Shown here piece after piece: positions 31,980 through 45,020 of a DNA stretch of 64,000 bases (within the stretch, counting starts at the first letter, position 1; each line of letters starts with the position of its first letter). A program made the translations under genes and the position numbers. Source of the stretch: Spizellomyces sp. 'palustris' (Eukaryota; Chytridiomycota; Chytridiomycetes; Spizellomycetales; Spizellomycetaceae); assembly GCA_006535965.1 (NCBI GenBank), contig QEAR01000030.1, forward strand, positions 160,555-224,554, given 5' to 3'. The notes beneath the pieces are model-generated. The model searched no databases. It saw nothing but the letters and a program-made list of their open reading frames with translations, and was not told where the DNA came from.

Positions 31980-33541
31980 CTTTTGCCACTTTTGCGTCAG
32001 TATATTCTTGCTTTGGAGCTCCCAAGAAAAGTTTAATCACCTCTCCACAATTCAGTGCGCGAGATGCCTACAAAAAAAACTTCCTATATGCAAACTCTAC
32101 ACTGGAAATGGGACAGGAAATCACGGCGAGACAAACAACAGTGCAAGCGATGTCTGCTCAAGGGGTTGGAAGTTCACGTGCGTCCTTCCCCGTGTAATGC
32201 TTACATAATGATAGCTACGAGCATGAAGTACTTGAATTTGCTCGCGAACGATGTTTACATTTGTATCCGTGTGCTAAATATCTACTTCCTCTACATCCCA
32301 GGGAACAAAAAACACCTGCGAGAAGGAAATACTATGCATGAATGGCATGACTTGCAGGATAAGTAAAAAAAGGTCTGGATTCCAGGCAGTCCGAAAGACG
32401 AAACTATTACTCAACTCGAGGTGTTCCATCACCATAATCACTCAAGCTTCAGTATCCAGCAAGGATTCGCCATATCTTGCGCTATCTCACAGACCAGGAC
32501 CGAATTGCAACTTTAGACCGTGATCTCCAATGGTTCTACTCGATGGTGTCCATATTGCCAACAACAGCAGGCTCTTAAAGATGACGCTGTATTTTCGAGC
32601 CATTGAGAGGGAGGCACGGCGCATTTGGGAAATGGCAGCAGATGGAATAATGTCAAACTCTCGAGGAGAGCACTAGTGAAAGAGCAAGTGATGAAACAAT
32701 TTGCCATCTGCAGTTGTGATAGCTTGTGAGTTGCCAATCAAGTTGGACTCTGCCTGCATCAAAAACACCGACGCTGCCATGGACGAGGATGCTTCACTTG
32801 ATTATGAACTCGCACTGATCAAGGTCGGACATTTTGACATGCACTAGGATGACATGGTGCCCTTTTATTTATTCTCATTCTTATTTTGAGAATAATGCAT
32901 TCAGATCACCTTCAAAGGATCTTTAACTTTCATGATAACATCCGCAGAAAAAGATCAATGATTTTACTTCCATTCTGGATGGTCCATCTTTGGTGCTTCA
33001 CTAAATGCAGAAACAGTCATGCCTATGGTGCATGGGACTTTAATTTCAAGCAACAATGATACCCTGAAAACCCCCCTGGATCTGCAGGTTCTGGGATGAT
33101 TGGCAGCAGATCAACCAGTCCCCCCATCAAAAAGAACCCGATCCTCTTCCACGGCAAGTTCTGCCGTTTACAGCCGGCGAATGCAGCCGTCGCTTTTGCG
33201 TTGATTTTGTGGACATCCCCCAAGCGCTGGGTGGGTTTGTCTGCCTTTGAAATTTCGTTTTTTTACAAGTAGCGCCAACTTGCAGCCATCACAGACGCGT
33301 GACTCACAGCTGCCTATGGGAAATTGCTTCCACCGAAAGTGCACAATAAACAAAAGAAAATAGGCTATTTAAGGACGACGACGACTTTTCCTACAAAGTC
33401 ATTTTGAAACTTTTTGAGCGTCGAAGCATTGTTATTTGAACTGAGTGGGTGCTTTGTGTCCTGTGAAATGTCTTTGGAGAAACACAAGAAACTCACCATG
33501 AGCTTTTCGCGTGTAGTGGTTTGTAGGATTCTTGTCTCACT
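31980..33541. other. 1.5-kb gene-free region upstream of the acyltransferase
   Basis: Short ORFs on both strands (for example minus 33023-33223 with MGGLVDLLPIIPEP) have no supporting features. The last 200 bp before 33541 are AT-rich and probably hold the promoter of the acyltransferase. Confidence 0.45.
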
Positions 33542-35466
33542 ATGAGTTCAGCTGAGAACAAGGTATGTGTGTATAGAGAGGGTGGTTTGGGTGCGAGGGG
33601 AAATGTGGTTGCTTGGAGAACATGGCTGGGGTTTCATGGTCTCATTTATCTTCCAAATGGCTGCCTTTCATAGGCCAACGGAGCGTCCACGGCGGTCCCG
33701 CCAGTTACGCTTACTCGCAAAAGATCACTCAAAGAAAAGGACAGAGCTGCGAAAGCACTCGCCAATGGTCCCTTCTTGGAAACTGCTACAACGGTAGAAG
33801 GAAAACTCGTCACGCGTGTATCACCGCCTGGGACGCCGAATGACCGCAAGGACGAGGTCCCACCGCCGGAAGCCGGTATCAGAAAATGGGGACGTGATAC
33901 TCGTCCTCGGAAGAATTCGTTCACCCCACGACCATCGCCATTGGATTGGGATATGTTGGAAAAGACAAAGAATCCCCTGAGAGGATTCTTCACATTGTTC
34001 TGGATGACGATGGCGTACTCAATGGCATCGAGTTTGTATCTGAATTGGAGAAAGAATGGACAGCCTGTTGGAAGAGCGTTATTTGCGACCATGTTTTCAG
34101 AGGTTTGTGTCTCTAGAGTGTCGTACCTTTCAAAACCTTTCAAGATCGATTTCTTACAGGCATCATCGCGCTAGGGATTCTGGGTTCTTCTTTACTCTGA
34201 GATGGTACTCATTGCCAGCCTCTTCAGTGTCGTCATTATCGAGAAGCTCTTTATCGCTGGCTGGCTTCCCCGATCTCTCACCCGGGTCGTCCAACATCTC
34301 TACCAAACTGCCTGGTTCTTCTTTTGTCTTTACTGGGTCTTCCACAACGATTGGACATGGACCCAGAGTGGTTTCTTCACTCTCCACTCCATTTCCATGC
34401 TGATGAAGCAACATTCCTATATGGCGTACAACAATGAGATGTTGTATCGCAATGCCAAATTTATGGAATGTGAGAACAGGATGGACAAGATTGCAGGGAA
34501 AATGAAGAAACTGGGGGACGATGCCCCAGAGTTGGAAGCATTGAATATAGAGTGGGAGAAATTGAGACGAAAAGCACAGGATTTGCAGGTCGAGCTGTGT
34601 AAGGGAAATACAAAGTTTCCCGAGAATGTAACTTTTCTGAATTTCGTGGATTATCTTTTGGTGCCTTCTCTGGTGTATGAGCTGGAATATCCACGGACGG
34701 ATCGGTACGTCAACCAATCAAGGTATTCCATGCATATCCAACTGCTAATATTTGGCATCTTCAATAGGATTCGTCCGTGGTACGTTTTCGAGAAAGGCAT
34801 TGGCGTCATCGGAATCATAATGATTCTCTACGTTACCGTCGAAAACTACATCTATCCTGTCCTTAACCGCATCGACACCCTCACCTTTTTCGAATCCGTC
34901 ACTCACCTCATCCTCCCTTTCATGGTCTGCTATATGCTCCTCTTTTACCTCATCTTTGAATGCATCTGTAACTGGTTCGCCGAAATCACCCGCTTCGCTG
35001 ACCGCGAATTTTACGACGACTGGTGGAACAGTGTGACATTTGACGAGTACGCACGGAAATGGAATAAACCTGTTCACGAATTCCTTTTACGGCACGTTTA
35101 CCTGGAGAGTATCTCCACATACAAATTATCGAAACAAAATGCAACGTTTTTGACATTCTTCTTATCGAGTTGCTTGCATGAGTTGGTCATGTATGTCTTG
35201 GCGAAGAGAGTGAGGATGTACCTGTTTACGATGCAGATGATCCAGATTCCCTTGATTATACTATCGAGATGGAGTAAATTGAAGAAATATCCAAGGATTG
35301 GGAATGCGTTCTTTTGGTGGGGCATTTATTTGGTAAGTCGCACGCACGCTGTTGCTATTATGAGAGGTGACATTATTGATCTGGTTGGTCATCCTGTTGT
35401 ATCTAGGGCCCACCGCTCCTTGCTGTCATGTACTGCCGTGAATTCTGGAGTGCCGCACAGGCATAA
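33542..35466 (+). CDS. ARE2: Sterol O-acyltransferase (ARE1/ARE2-type, MBOAT family)
   Basis: Five exons join in frame: 33542-33562, 33674-34102, 34175-34704, 34768-35332 and 35407-35466, giving 534 residues. The N-terminus is polar; membrane helices follow from about residue 130 (TLFWMTMAYSMASSLYL onward). The MBOAT signatures are FYDDWWN in REFYDDWWNSVTFDEYARKW, and the catalytic His in FFLSSCLHELVMYVLAKR. The protein ends GPPLLAVMYCREFWSAAQA. Phrasing around PVHEFLLRHVY and IGNAFFWWGIYLG fits the ARE/ACAT branch rather than DGAT1, though DGAT1-like activity cannot be excluded. It esterifies sterols with acyl-CoA in the ER for storage. The fourth intron (34705-34767, 63 nt) has no stop and keeps the frame if retained. 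Confidence 0.9.
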
Positions 35467-35875
35467 ATTCGAGGACCTCATGATAACCGACTCAGTTTAT
35501 CGTACCCATTGTGCCCTCATATGGCACGGCACGAACCTCTCAAACCTGCTTTTCCTCATCTGATTTTAGAATCTCATGTACTTGCTGGTCCAGCCTCGAT
35601 TTTGTTGGATTCGAGTGAATCCCTTTTTGCTATTTATTAAAGACCTCAAACTGTTGTAAGAATACGAACAGTACATAGCCTTTCCTTGTTGCTTGGCGAC
35701 GTGGAAGGATGGACATTGTTCTGAAATGTTTTAGACAATGAATTATCTGGTCACAATGTTTAACAGAGCGTTACTTTGACCATGGTCAGAAACCAGATCA
35801 TCCCATATTTGATAACATAAATTAACTATATACGAAAACAGGTGGAATAGGTTGGGATATATATGCTCACATTAG

Positions 35876-37240
35876 TTACAGAACAGCGAGACACCATTCC
35901 CGCACTTTCCGTAGGTGGCGGACAACTACCCAAGTCACTACTGCCCGTAGAGTCATAGCGGTTGCGACGGAAATGCGGATGGCTTGGTAGTACTCCAGTT
36001 TCGGTCTGACGTGGGGAAATCGTGAGGATGAGTAACGGCATTGTTTCGGATAGAACTGTACACATGGTAGTCAACCATACCTCTCGGTAACACTAACAGC
36101 GGGCTTCCGCTTCACGCGTCCCACGGTCCCTCCAGACCCCGCCCCACTTTGCACCCCACCGTTCCCGCCTGCGCCCAGCTGGCGTGCTAAAAGACCAAAA
36201 ACCCAATCAATGTCCTTTTGACTGTAGCGAGGCGCACCCAATTCTGATAAAGCCACGACAGGAACTTCGCCCGGGTCATGACACAAATCAATCACATCGC
36301 TCGTCATCCATAATGTCAAGCCCCACAATAGGAGCCGGGAGGAAGTGGATTGGCCAGCATGGGCTTTAGCTTCCTCTTCTTTACCAGGAACATGGGCGTG
36401 CGGAACATGGGGTGTCACTGGTGTTTGAAGGGGTGTAACGATCTCACCAGCGGTAGTGGGAAGGAGAACCCCGCGGTAGCTGTACGAGCCCAAGAGATAT
36501 GTCAGAGATTTTTCCAATCCCATGTGAATCCAGGTGCGCCATCGGGGTGCTGAGGAACCCGAAATGCCGCCTGATAGTACCCGAGCGGGGAGGAGGTGAC
36601 GTGCTATGGGGAAGCTGATCAGGCGCCACCGTCGATTATCGCGGGCAGCTGCAAAGAAGAAGGAGAGGGGAATCCAGTGGATTGAGGCAATTTCTTCCGG
36701 GGTTAGTGTTAGAGGGGGCGTGGAGGGAGTCAACTGTAGATACACTGTGCAATGCGATTAGATTTCACAGCACGAATAATCCAAATGATCTCAAATGGGG
36801 GCATATATACCAAATGGACATAGAATCATGATCGGCTTTCCGCTAGCTGGTGGCTTGATTTCGCGATCGTCTAATGCACCCAGACACGCAAATCCTGGTC
36901 CTCGTAAATCCAACCCAATTTCCTCCAAGGTTTCCCTTTCGGCGGCTTCCTGATCTGTTTCCTCCGCTTCTGCTTTCCCGCCCGGAAATGCCATCTAAAA
37001 TATGTGCGGTTTTTAAAAGAGGATTAAATAATGGTAGATTATTTGCAAAAACCTACGTGACCACTCCATTTGTCGCGCGGATTTACGGCACGTCGGACGT
37101 AGAGGATTTCAGGTTCGCCGGATTTCACCCAATCGACTGATTGTAGCAATTAGCTGGTTAGAAGCAGCAGGTGGTACGACCATAAAGCCTGTTCATAAAG
37201 AATGACACTTACATTTCAGGAAATCCAGCGGATCTTGCAT
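35876..37240 (-). CDS. Nudix hydrolase with long C-terminal extension and hydrophobic tail
   Basis: Five exons join in frame: 37240-37213, 37136-37057, 36994-36811, 36744-36081 and 36005-35876, giving 361 residues. The Nudix box at about residues 40-65 is complete: GGKAEAEE, then AAERETLEEIGL, matching GX5EX7REUXEEXGU. Before it, EILYVRRAVNPRDKWSGH is the usual substrate-side strand. After the box come IHWIPLSFFFAAARDNRRW and a regulatory-looking C-terminal half unlike short Nudix proteins. The last exon adds MTLRAVVTWVVVRHLRKVREW, a possible membrane anchor. The order resembles the fungal relatives of CoA diphosphatases; the typical NuCoA motif was not found, so the substrate is open. The introns of 62-75 nt are all GT-AG. 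Confidence 0.85.
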
Positions 37241-38199
37241 AGCTGCAAGGAAAGAGTTAATATGATTTCTTCTGGCAGCCCCATTTTCGTGCCTAAGGGT
37301 TCGCCATGACCCCCACCCATTTCACTTCAAACGCTCAAAGCCCAAGCAGCTCTTTCCAGGCCTATATCACGTGACTGACGGCATCATTGACCCTACTTAC
37401 AAGCCGTCTGATTCAGAGGTCCGACCACTGAATTCGGTCGGACCCGGATGATAATCGCTACCGAGGCTCGTCGCTTGCATCTTTCGGATGACGGTATTTT
37501 CTCAATGGGCAGGATCTGGCAAGAGTCAAAAGTACCAGTTCATTAACTTACAAGACTTTGAGCTTAATTAACGACAGTTCCGTGACCTACCTGTGTGTGT
37601 CGTATGAGGTTGAATAAATGGCGCTGCGTGCTTTTATCTGTAATGGCACGAGTGTCAGTCAAAACGGCTCGGTTCATGACATTAGAAAAGCGCATTTCAA
37701 ACCTTGCTGTTGTCGGTTCATGTCCTCCAAGTCAAAATGCACACTCTCTCAAATGCAGGTTACAAAGTCTTAGTAATGCCCAAGCATAGATCTCCCAATG
37801 CAAAATGACGAACGCTGGCAAGTCCCCTTGCCCCCCACAAATTGGTGCTTAATCGGACGATGTGGTCACGGTTATTTACACGTGATGCCATACATGTGGC
37901 TGTGCATTGCATTTAATCTGAGCGTTTGGTTCATTTGAATGCCCAGGTTGAGTTGTCATCACGTCTATCTAGCGTCGAATTGCATCAGTATGCTTGGAAA
38001 TGAATCATGCTCTGTTCTCCATTTGCTTTTCACCTTTTTCTGGACGCTCCCACTGGCCTGAAAACGGTTGCGGGTACGACTAGTCAGGCGGCGCCACGGA
38101 AGCAGGCCCAAATTCCCAAATAGATTCCTCCTCCTTTTCCCAGAAAATGGTCACCACAGGATATTGAAACGCTGGTTGAGCTGCCGCGTCAAAGAACTC
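37241..38199. other. Gene-free region
   Basis: About 950 bp without a supported gene. The ORF at 37595-37789 shows no motif. Confidence 0.45.
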
Positions 38200-39270
38200 T
38201 CATGGAAAGACGCTGGTGAGCGAATACCTTCGCGTACGCCTGGCGCGTGTCTGCAACACAATTATAGCATACGTCGAAATCAGTGTATTCAGAAGCCTGT
38301 CGCGGGCCAGTTGTTGCTGAAGCTCCGTAATATTGACGGCCCATTCGTGGAAAGGAATTATGGAGCGTTTTTGACCCCGCACGCTGCGAGTATTCTTTGC
38401 TCGCTGTTGAATACTAGAGTCGACGCATCTCAAGGCTGATTCTGCTAAGCGTTTTTGCCGTATGGTCACGAGAAGCTGTTGTGACATTGACGGCCATTCG
38501 TCGAGTTTGAACAGATGAGGTAGGCCAAAATCACGCCAGGTATGCGCGGTAGAACCTTCGCTTCCTGTAAGGAAAAAAACCACGACATCACATTGGGGCA
38601 TGACCAGATACTTGGAAGCAAGTGTAAGGTAGCTGGAAGGCGTTGAGACAACAATAATCATTCGAGAATAGCGTCGCATGACCATTGGAGGATTCACAGC
38701 GGCCGTTGCTGATTTTTAATTAGCCCGAATCTCTGGAGAATCGATTGTCCTACTGTCTGTTATCCCAATGTACCGCGTTTAGGAAACGAACAGGCAGAAG
38801 GAATTCCCGCAGTTCAAGTTGGAAGTGCCTAATCAGTTTGTCGAATCTCGGCCAGCGTTGACTGTACTCCTTGTCCAAAGTGTCACCTCCATAAAGGTTT
38901 GCCATCCCTTTCATCCAGTCCTCCAAAATACCCGCTGCGCACCTACTGTACAATCTTGCGAGAATTGTAATGTGTTTGGATACTATGGAATGCTAGCGGA
39001 ATAAGATATTTTATCCCCATTACGCATCAGCTGCGTTGTGTCGAGAATGCGCTGGGAAGAATTGCGTCAAACAATATTCAAAATCCAGTAGAACAAATAC
39101 TCGGTGTTTGCCGCAGGCTCTGCTTTATCCTGCCTGTAGAGACACCAAACACTTGCCGCATTGTTTGTTTATGCTGTCGAAGTTAATGATGCCCCAACGC
39201 GGACGACGTACTTCAAAATCGCCCATCTTATCTCGTATGGCGATAAAAATCACCCTTGGCAAAAGCAGCG
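38200..39270 (-). pseudogene. Broken minus-strand coding tracts of unknown origin
   Basis: Protein-like tracts lie in different frames on the minus strand: 39250-39165 (FLSPYEIRWAILKYVVRVGA), 38953-38750 (AGILEDWMKGMANLYGGDTL and on to HFQLELREFLLPVRFLNA) and 38697-38200 (165 residues with RRYSRMIIVVSTPSSYLTLA and WAVNITELQQQLARDRLLNT). They are separated by stops, and only some gaps could be introns. No conserved motif identifies them. They could be one decayed gene, possibly of a mobile element, or an intron-rich gene I could not assemble. Confidence 0.3.
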
Positions 39271-39453
39271 GAGCTTGGAATTAGAGTTAGTCATGCGTAT
39301 TACATCATGCGGCTTATTTGTGGCGCTCTTACCTCTTTAGGCAAGTATGACTGTTTAAATTATGGCGCAACTGAATCACATGATGGAATCCGACGGGGGG
39401 CGATTTGATAACAGCAACTGCGCGCGTTTGGGGAAAAGCCCCCCGCCTGCGTC

Positions 39454-40484
<1,031 letters not shown>

Positions 40485-40773
40485 ATGTTGCTGTTGGAAT
40501 TCGAATTTTGTAAAAAAAAATGCTGCTGAAAGATATTTGATGTGAATATATTTTGCATTGCCTTTGATTTTGTTATTCGTTTGCCCATCCAAACATTTGC
40601 TGAATTTCCTCGTGTCGCTTTCACATGCTGATTCACAGCGTTTATGGTACAGTCATATTAATGAAGTTATTACATAAGCACCAACCGCGACCGAATGTCT
40701 TTGCTTCGCGCGGCCGCTTCTTTTGACAGTCTTGCATCTCGTGCTTTTGACTTGCTCCATCTCATTCCTTGTC

Positions 40774-41826
40774 ATGTCAACTCCACTTACAGCCCACCGT
40801 TGCCATGTTCCACCTCTATCCTCTCATCCACTGTTTCCCGAAAGTCTGCGCGACCATGTTACTTTTCTTTTAACGAAACTATGGACGCTGGAGCTGCCTA
40901 TTTCGGTGCCAAGTGTCTACACACCACCAACGGAACTCCTTGTCCCCACGTTAAAGTCCACGCTCAGAAAGATTGGAGGGTCTCGTATCGTACAACTTTG
41001 CGCAGGGGGAACAGGCATGGCTCGAATAGCTGAAACGCTACTCCGGGAAGCAGAATCACCGTCACTGGGGAAGCTAGAGATTCTATTGACAGACCCTAAC
41101 CCGACGAGCCCTTCCATCCAGCTGCTGCCACCGAGTCTGACATACATTTCCACGCCCATCTTACCGACATGTGTTCCTCCGAGTCTCACTCCGCCTCCCG
41201 CGCAGCCCGATGAATCCCTTCTTCCGAGCACACCGACCACGCCCAAACGAGGGCCCAAGAAAGTGATAAATACTACTATGGGACGGCGGGCAGGGAAGCA
41301 GGTTGCTCAACATGTTGCAGAAGTGCAACGTGCTACATCAGCTTTGAGGTTGATGGTTGGGCAATTTCATCAGTTTTCGAATGAGGAGTGCAAGAGTATT
41401 TTGCAAGATGCTGTCAAGAATGGACATGCCATTTGGTATGTTGGTTTTTCATGATTTGAATATTTTTTATTCTTGCCTTTCAGTTCTGAGCGACTCTCTT
41501 TTTTCAATAGTATTTTTGACAGTCCGCCTCCCACCCTCTTCAATCTCTCCTTCCAGTTGACCCTTCTCCCTCTCATCATGTGCTATCTTTCACTCCGATA
41601 CCCAACACCAGGTCGTCTATTCTTTACATTTTTCACGCCAGTGATTCCCTGTGTGGCTGTCCTGGATTCAGTCGCCGCATCTCTCTCCTCCCGCTCGGAG
41701 AAGGAACTCAAAGCCGTCGTTGAGGGGGTGAGCGGAAAGGACAAGTACCTGTGGAAGGTTGAGACGGGCAGTGTCTTGGGCGGATTCTGGGAGATTATGT
41801 GGATTGTTGGAACTCCCAGAGCGTGA
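40774..41826 (+). CDS. Methyltransferase-like protein with C-terminal membrane segments
   Basis: Exons 40774-41435 and 41511-41826 join in frame to 325 residues across a 75-nt intron. The N-terminal part has PLFPESLRDHVTFLLTKLW, then a Rossmann-type glycine motif VQLCAGGTGMARIAETLL and an acidic strand end LEILLTDPNPTSPS, as in class I SAM methyltransferases. A later strand and loop read VGQFHQFSNEECKSILQDAV. After IFDSPPP come hydrophobic segments (LFNLSFQLTLLPLIMCYLSL and RLFFTFFTPVIPCVAVLDSV) and a short tail. The layout is that of little-studied bacterial-type methyltransferase-like proteins with membrane helices; the substrate is unknown. The ATG at 40774 was chosen because the upstream open frame lacks another ATG. 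Confidence 0.7.
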
Positions 41827-42134
41827 GGAACGACAGAAGAGAATAATGACACCTAATGGATTGGATGTGTAGTTGTTACAGAGTGGTAGCTTTTCAAGGG
41901 TACTGATATGATTACATGGATATACAATATACAAACTATAATCTTTTGACCACGTTGGCAAAACTGGCAAGTGATGACGCTACTAGTTTGACAAGCCCGA
42001 ACCACTCACACATGATGCCATAAAGAATATCATTTATGACCCTTGTTTTGAAAATATAGACATTCGAGCGAATACATTTTGCTACAATGCATTCTCCCAA
42101 CGTTCACTCCCACAATATTTACACATGGCGCCGT
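41827..42134. other. Convergent spacer
   Basis: 308 bp of AT-rich 3' sequence between the methyltransferase-like gene (+) and the small minus-strand ORF. Nothing else is seen. Confidence 0.4.
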
Positions 42135-42401
42135 TCAACTCAGGAAGGCTCCTTCCATCCCCTCAGCGAGGATCTCAACTCCATTACCCCTATCAATTCC
42201 AAAGCTCGTCAAAGAGGACCTCCTAAACATGCTAGTCCAGGATCTTCCGGTTGTGTCGGAATTCGTTGTCGCATTGGTGATCGTCGACGTCGGAATCGAA
42301 AGAGGAGGTTCAAAGGTTGGGGTGGTGTTTCCCGAAACAGGATAGTAGTTGGTGGGGGTCGTAGTGGACGGCTCTTGTCGGTTAGCAGATGTGCGGTCCA
42401 T
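42135..42401 (-). CDS. Small Ser/Thr-rich protein, unknown
   Basis: 88 residues starting MDRTSANRQEPSTTTPTNYY. It is rich in Thr, Ser and Pro, with a more ordered patch SWTSMFRRSSLTSFGIDRGN. Support comes from a minus-strand TATA box 125 bp upstream (42526-42533) and the absence of an ATG on the minus strand between them. No family is recognised. Confidence 0.45.
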   Translation of the reverse strand: MDRTSANRQEPSTTTPTNYYPVSGNTTPTFEPPLSIPTSTITNATTNSDTTGRSWTSMFRRSSLTSFGIDRGNGVEILAEGMEGAFLS

Positions 42402-42525
42402 CGCTTGGATCGTTTGATAGATGTGCTCCGTTATTGCTTGTTTTTGAACAAAGAGGTTTTATCAAATGATTTGGCTAATGTGCTATGGCGAGATGGAGGG
42501 CGTAAAAACGATGCTGCCTTTTCCC

Positions 42526-42533
42526 TTTTTATA
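42526..42533 (-). promoter_or_regulatory. TATA box for the small minus-strand gene
   Basis: GTATAAAAAGGG on the minus strand, 125 bp before the ATG at 42401. Confidence 0.5.
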
Positions 42534-45020
42534 CTCTCCCCGTCAAAGGCGCGCGTGACTCTTTAAGACCGTGGTGTCCCTTTTCTCCAGCCTGGATTTC
42601 TCGTACTTTATGGACGTGGCGCGTTGTGGTATGTCATCAGACTGCGTTCAAAACCGCGCTAAAAGGGATGGAACTCACGAGAAGGCTTTTTGGGGGAGCT
42701 TCTTGGTTGCTGAGCTTTGAGTACAAAAGTTTTTGGTTCCTACTTGCAGTGGTCACAAAACCTGGGTTTCAGCAGCACATCCAGGCTTTACATTGGAGGA
42801 GCTTACCGTTCTTTTCCTGCAGCCCAGATACAAAACGCAGCAAATATGCCACCACATTCATGATACACCTTACAACGACATAGTCGGGGTGCGCACAGCT
42901 GCAACTACAAAAGAACTCTGGACATTCTGGTTTTTGCTGGCTGTATAGGTCTTTCACACATGGCTGTACATTTTGATTCACCGTGTATCCAGACAAACGT
43001 AAAAGAGGTTCATTACATTTATGGCACTCAAGGTCATCGGGAACAGCAAGAACCATCACGATCTTGTTTCGACAAAAGTCACCCTAGTCACATAGGTCAT
43101 TGGATGGTCAGTTGGGACCAGTCGCGATGACGCTGAGTGATGACCCAAGCCACAAGTCATATGATTAGATAAGCATCCTCCACGCAAAGGTCCGCTGTCG
43201 GATGAGTGCATTTCCCATCATGTTATTCTGTAAAGGACGAACAAAGGTGTTTTTGCTGTCTACGAGAGATAACACAATTGAGATATTCAAGAAGGCAATA
43301 GATACGATGGGGCAAATATATGGCTGGGGCAGTTATAAAAAGGCGCGACACCGCTTCCCTCCCTCCCGTATTCTCTCCTACATTCTGGTTAACAATACTT
43401 TTGGAGGTATGACGGGAGGTTAAGAAGCCCACTGAGAAATGTGAACCGAGTGCGGACCGACAGGGAACAGATCGCAAAGCCGGCACCGCACGACACGCCA
43501 GACATTGGCAGCAGCAGTAGGGTAACATCGAAGAGGTCAACTTGAAACCATTACTCCTGAACAAAGATATATATGCCCAACAGCTCAAAAAGATTTCAAG
43601 TCGGCGAGAGCCTTGGGCTCAGCTAAGGAAAATCCTGTTCTAAAGGCCTCGACAGAGTAGAGTAGGGTGGGTTCAGATATCACTGCCCGCACAGGTACGG
43701 TAGGTGGTTTGTCCACAAAGAGAGCCTCCGTGACAACGCGGCTACTGCGTCGTGTAAAACATCTCACAGACTTACCGTTGCAGAGGGGCAGTTACAGCTT
43801 GCGAGCGAATTACGCAATGCGTTACATTTTATTATGATCGGGTTATTACAAAGAACAGCGACAGCAAAAATAACACAGAATGATAAAATAAAGGGCAACA
43901 TAAAAAGTGGGGGTATCAAGTTCTTTTATATATGTACGTTAATATATCAAAATACGTTGTAGTTAAAACAAGATGCCCAAGATCCAGGTGACTTTAGGTA
44001 GTCGAACACCACCAAGACGTTGCACTACACGATGCTGGGAACATTAATGCATATTATGCTTTTTTTAGAGCATTTATTCCCGAGACCGCCAGTCCAAGGG
44101 TATTTCGGGGAACTGCCGCTCACCTCATTCCAAAAAAAGTATCAAGGTTATTTCCAAACTTTGTTCGCCCGCGTGTGTTAACTAGTCGCGTCCCGCTCAA
44201 CCACCCCAGGAATGCTGCCGCGACACTCGTCAAACCCACACTTGCCGCGCCGTTGCTCAGGAGCCTTAAACGGGTCTCAAGGGATGTGGATTGAGAGCAG
44301 AGCTGAATGGACGTTCAGACCTGGTTATCTCCCTGACTCTCAATCTCGTCCATCACTCATCACACATGCGGCTGCTGATGGAATGAGCCGGGCCCGCACT
44401 CTGCAAAATGCGACGGCAACGGCAGAGCCTTCATCAGCATTTTCTGTTCCAAAGGCTTCACGGTGGGCGGCTGCTGTAGGTCCACCTGGGGAGAACGGGA
44501 GAGGACATTGCAGTGGGTTGTTGAAAGCACGGTTGTGATACGTTTGGCTTCACGTATCTGTGCAAGAACATAGATAATAGATGGGGTGAAGGAAGTCAGG
44601 TTGTAGAGAAGGCAGTGAGTGATGTAGACAATGTTATCTATATACGTCTTGCAATTCGTAAGAGTCCACCATTATGAAGGTTGACTGCATGGTAGGGAAT
44701 TACACTTTGCACTGAGAAATACCTCAACAGTGACATTGAAAATTAAGAGGAAAGCTCACAAAATATTCCCCATATTAGCTGCATTGGCATTTTGTAAGCT
44801 GGGATTTGACGGAGAATTACAGATGCTTCATATTTACGGTTCGCTATTAAGGTTAATTACGCCGAGCCCGTACTCTGACCTGGCATTACATAAGCGTGTC
44901 GATGCCCAACGATCTGCCATGCTGAAGGGTTTCCGCACATCCAGATTTCAAGCACGCAATAGATAAAGCCCTTTGCAAATCATCTCATATTTGAAATTAT
45001 CGTCTAAAGTCTTTTAAAGA
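42534..45020. other. Gene-poor 2.5-kb region with scattered weak signals
   Basis: No gene is supported. Items seen: a minus-strand 96-codon Cys-rich frame at 42769-43059 (CHKC, PECPEFFCSCSC) with no other support; a plus-strand TATAAAAA at 43334-43341 followed by a CT-rich stretch; a minus-strand 60-codon frame at 43585-43767; and AT-rich sequence at 43820-44000. The ORF at 44212-44538 looks non-coding. Confidence 0.4.
43334..43341 (+). promoter_or_regulatory. Orphan TATA box with CT-rich leader
   Basis: TTATAAAAAGGCG followed by TTCCCTCCCTCCCG and TTCTCTCCTAC. The first downstream ATG lies inside a GTATGA that could be a splice donor. No gene is identified downstream. Confidence 0.35.

Noticed and set aside
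43585-43767. Minus-strand 60-codon frame whose end (LLYSVEAFRTGFSLAEPKAL) recalls the Hsp90 C-terminus
   Set aside because: The match is short and the flanking sequence shows no other Hsp90 motif; I cannot support a relic.
44212-44538. 108-codon plus ORF
   Set aside because: No splice partner, promoter or motif, and its composition looks random.
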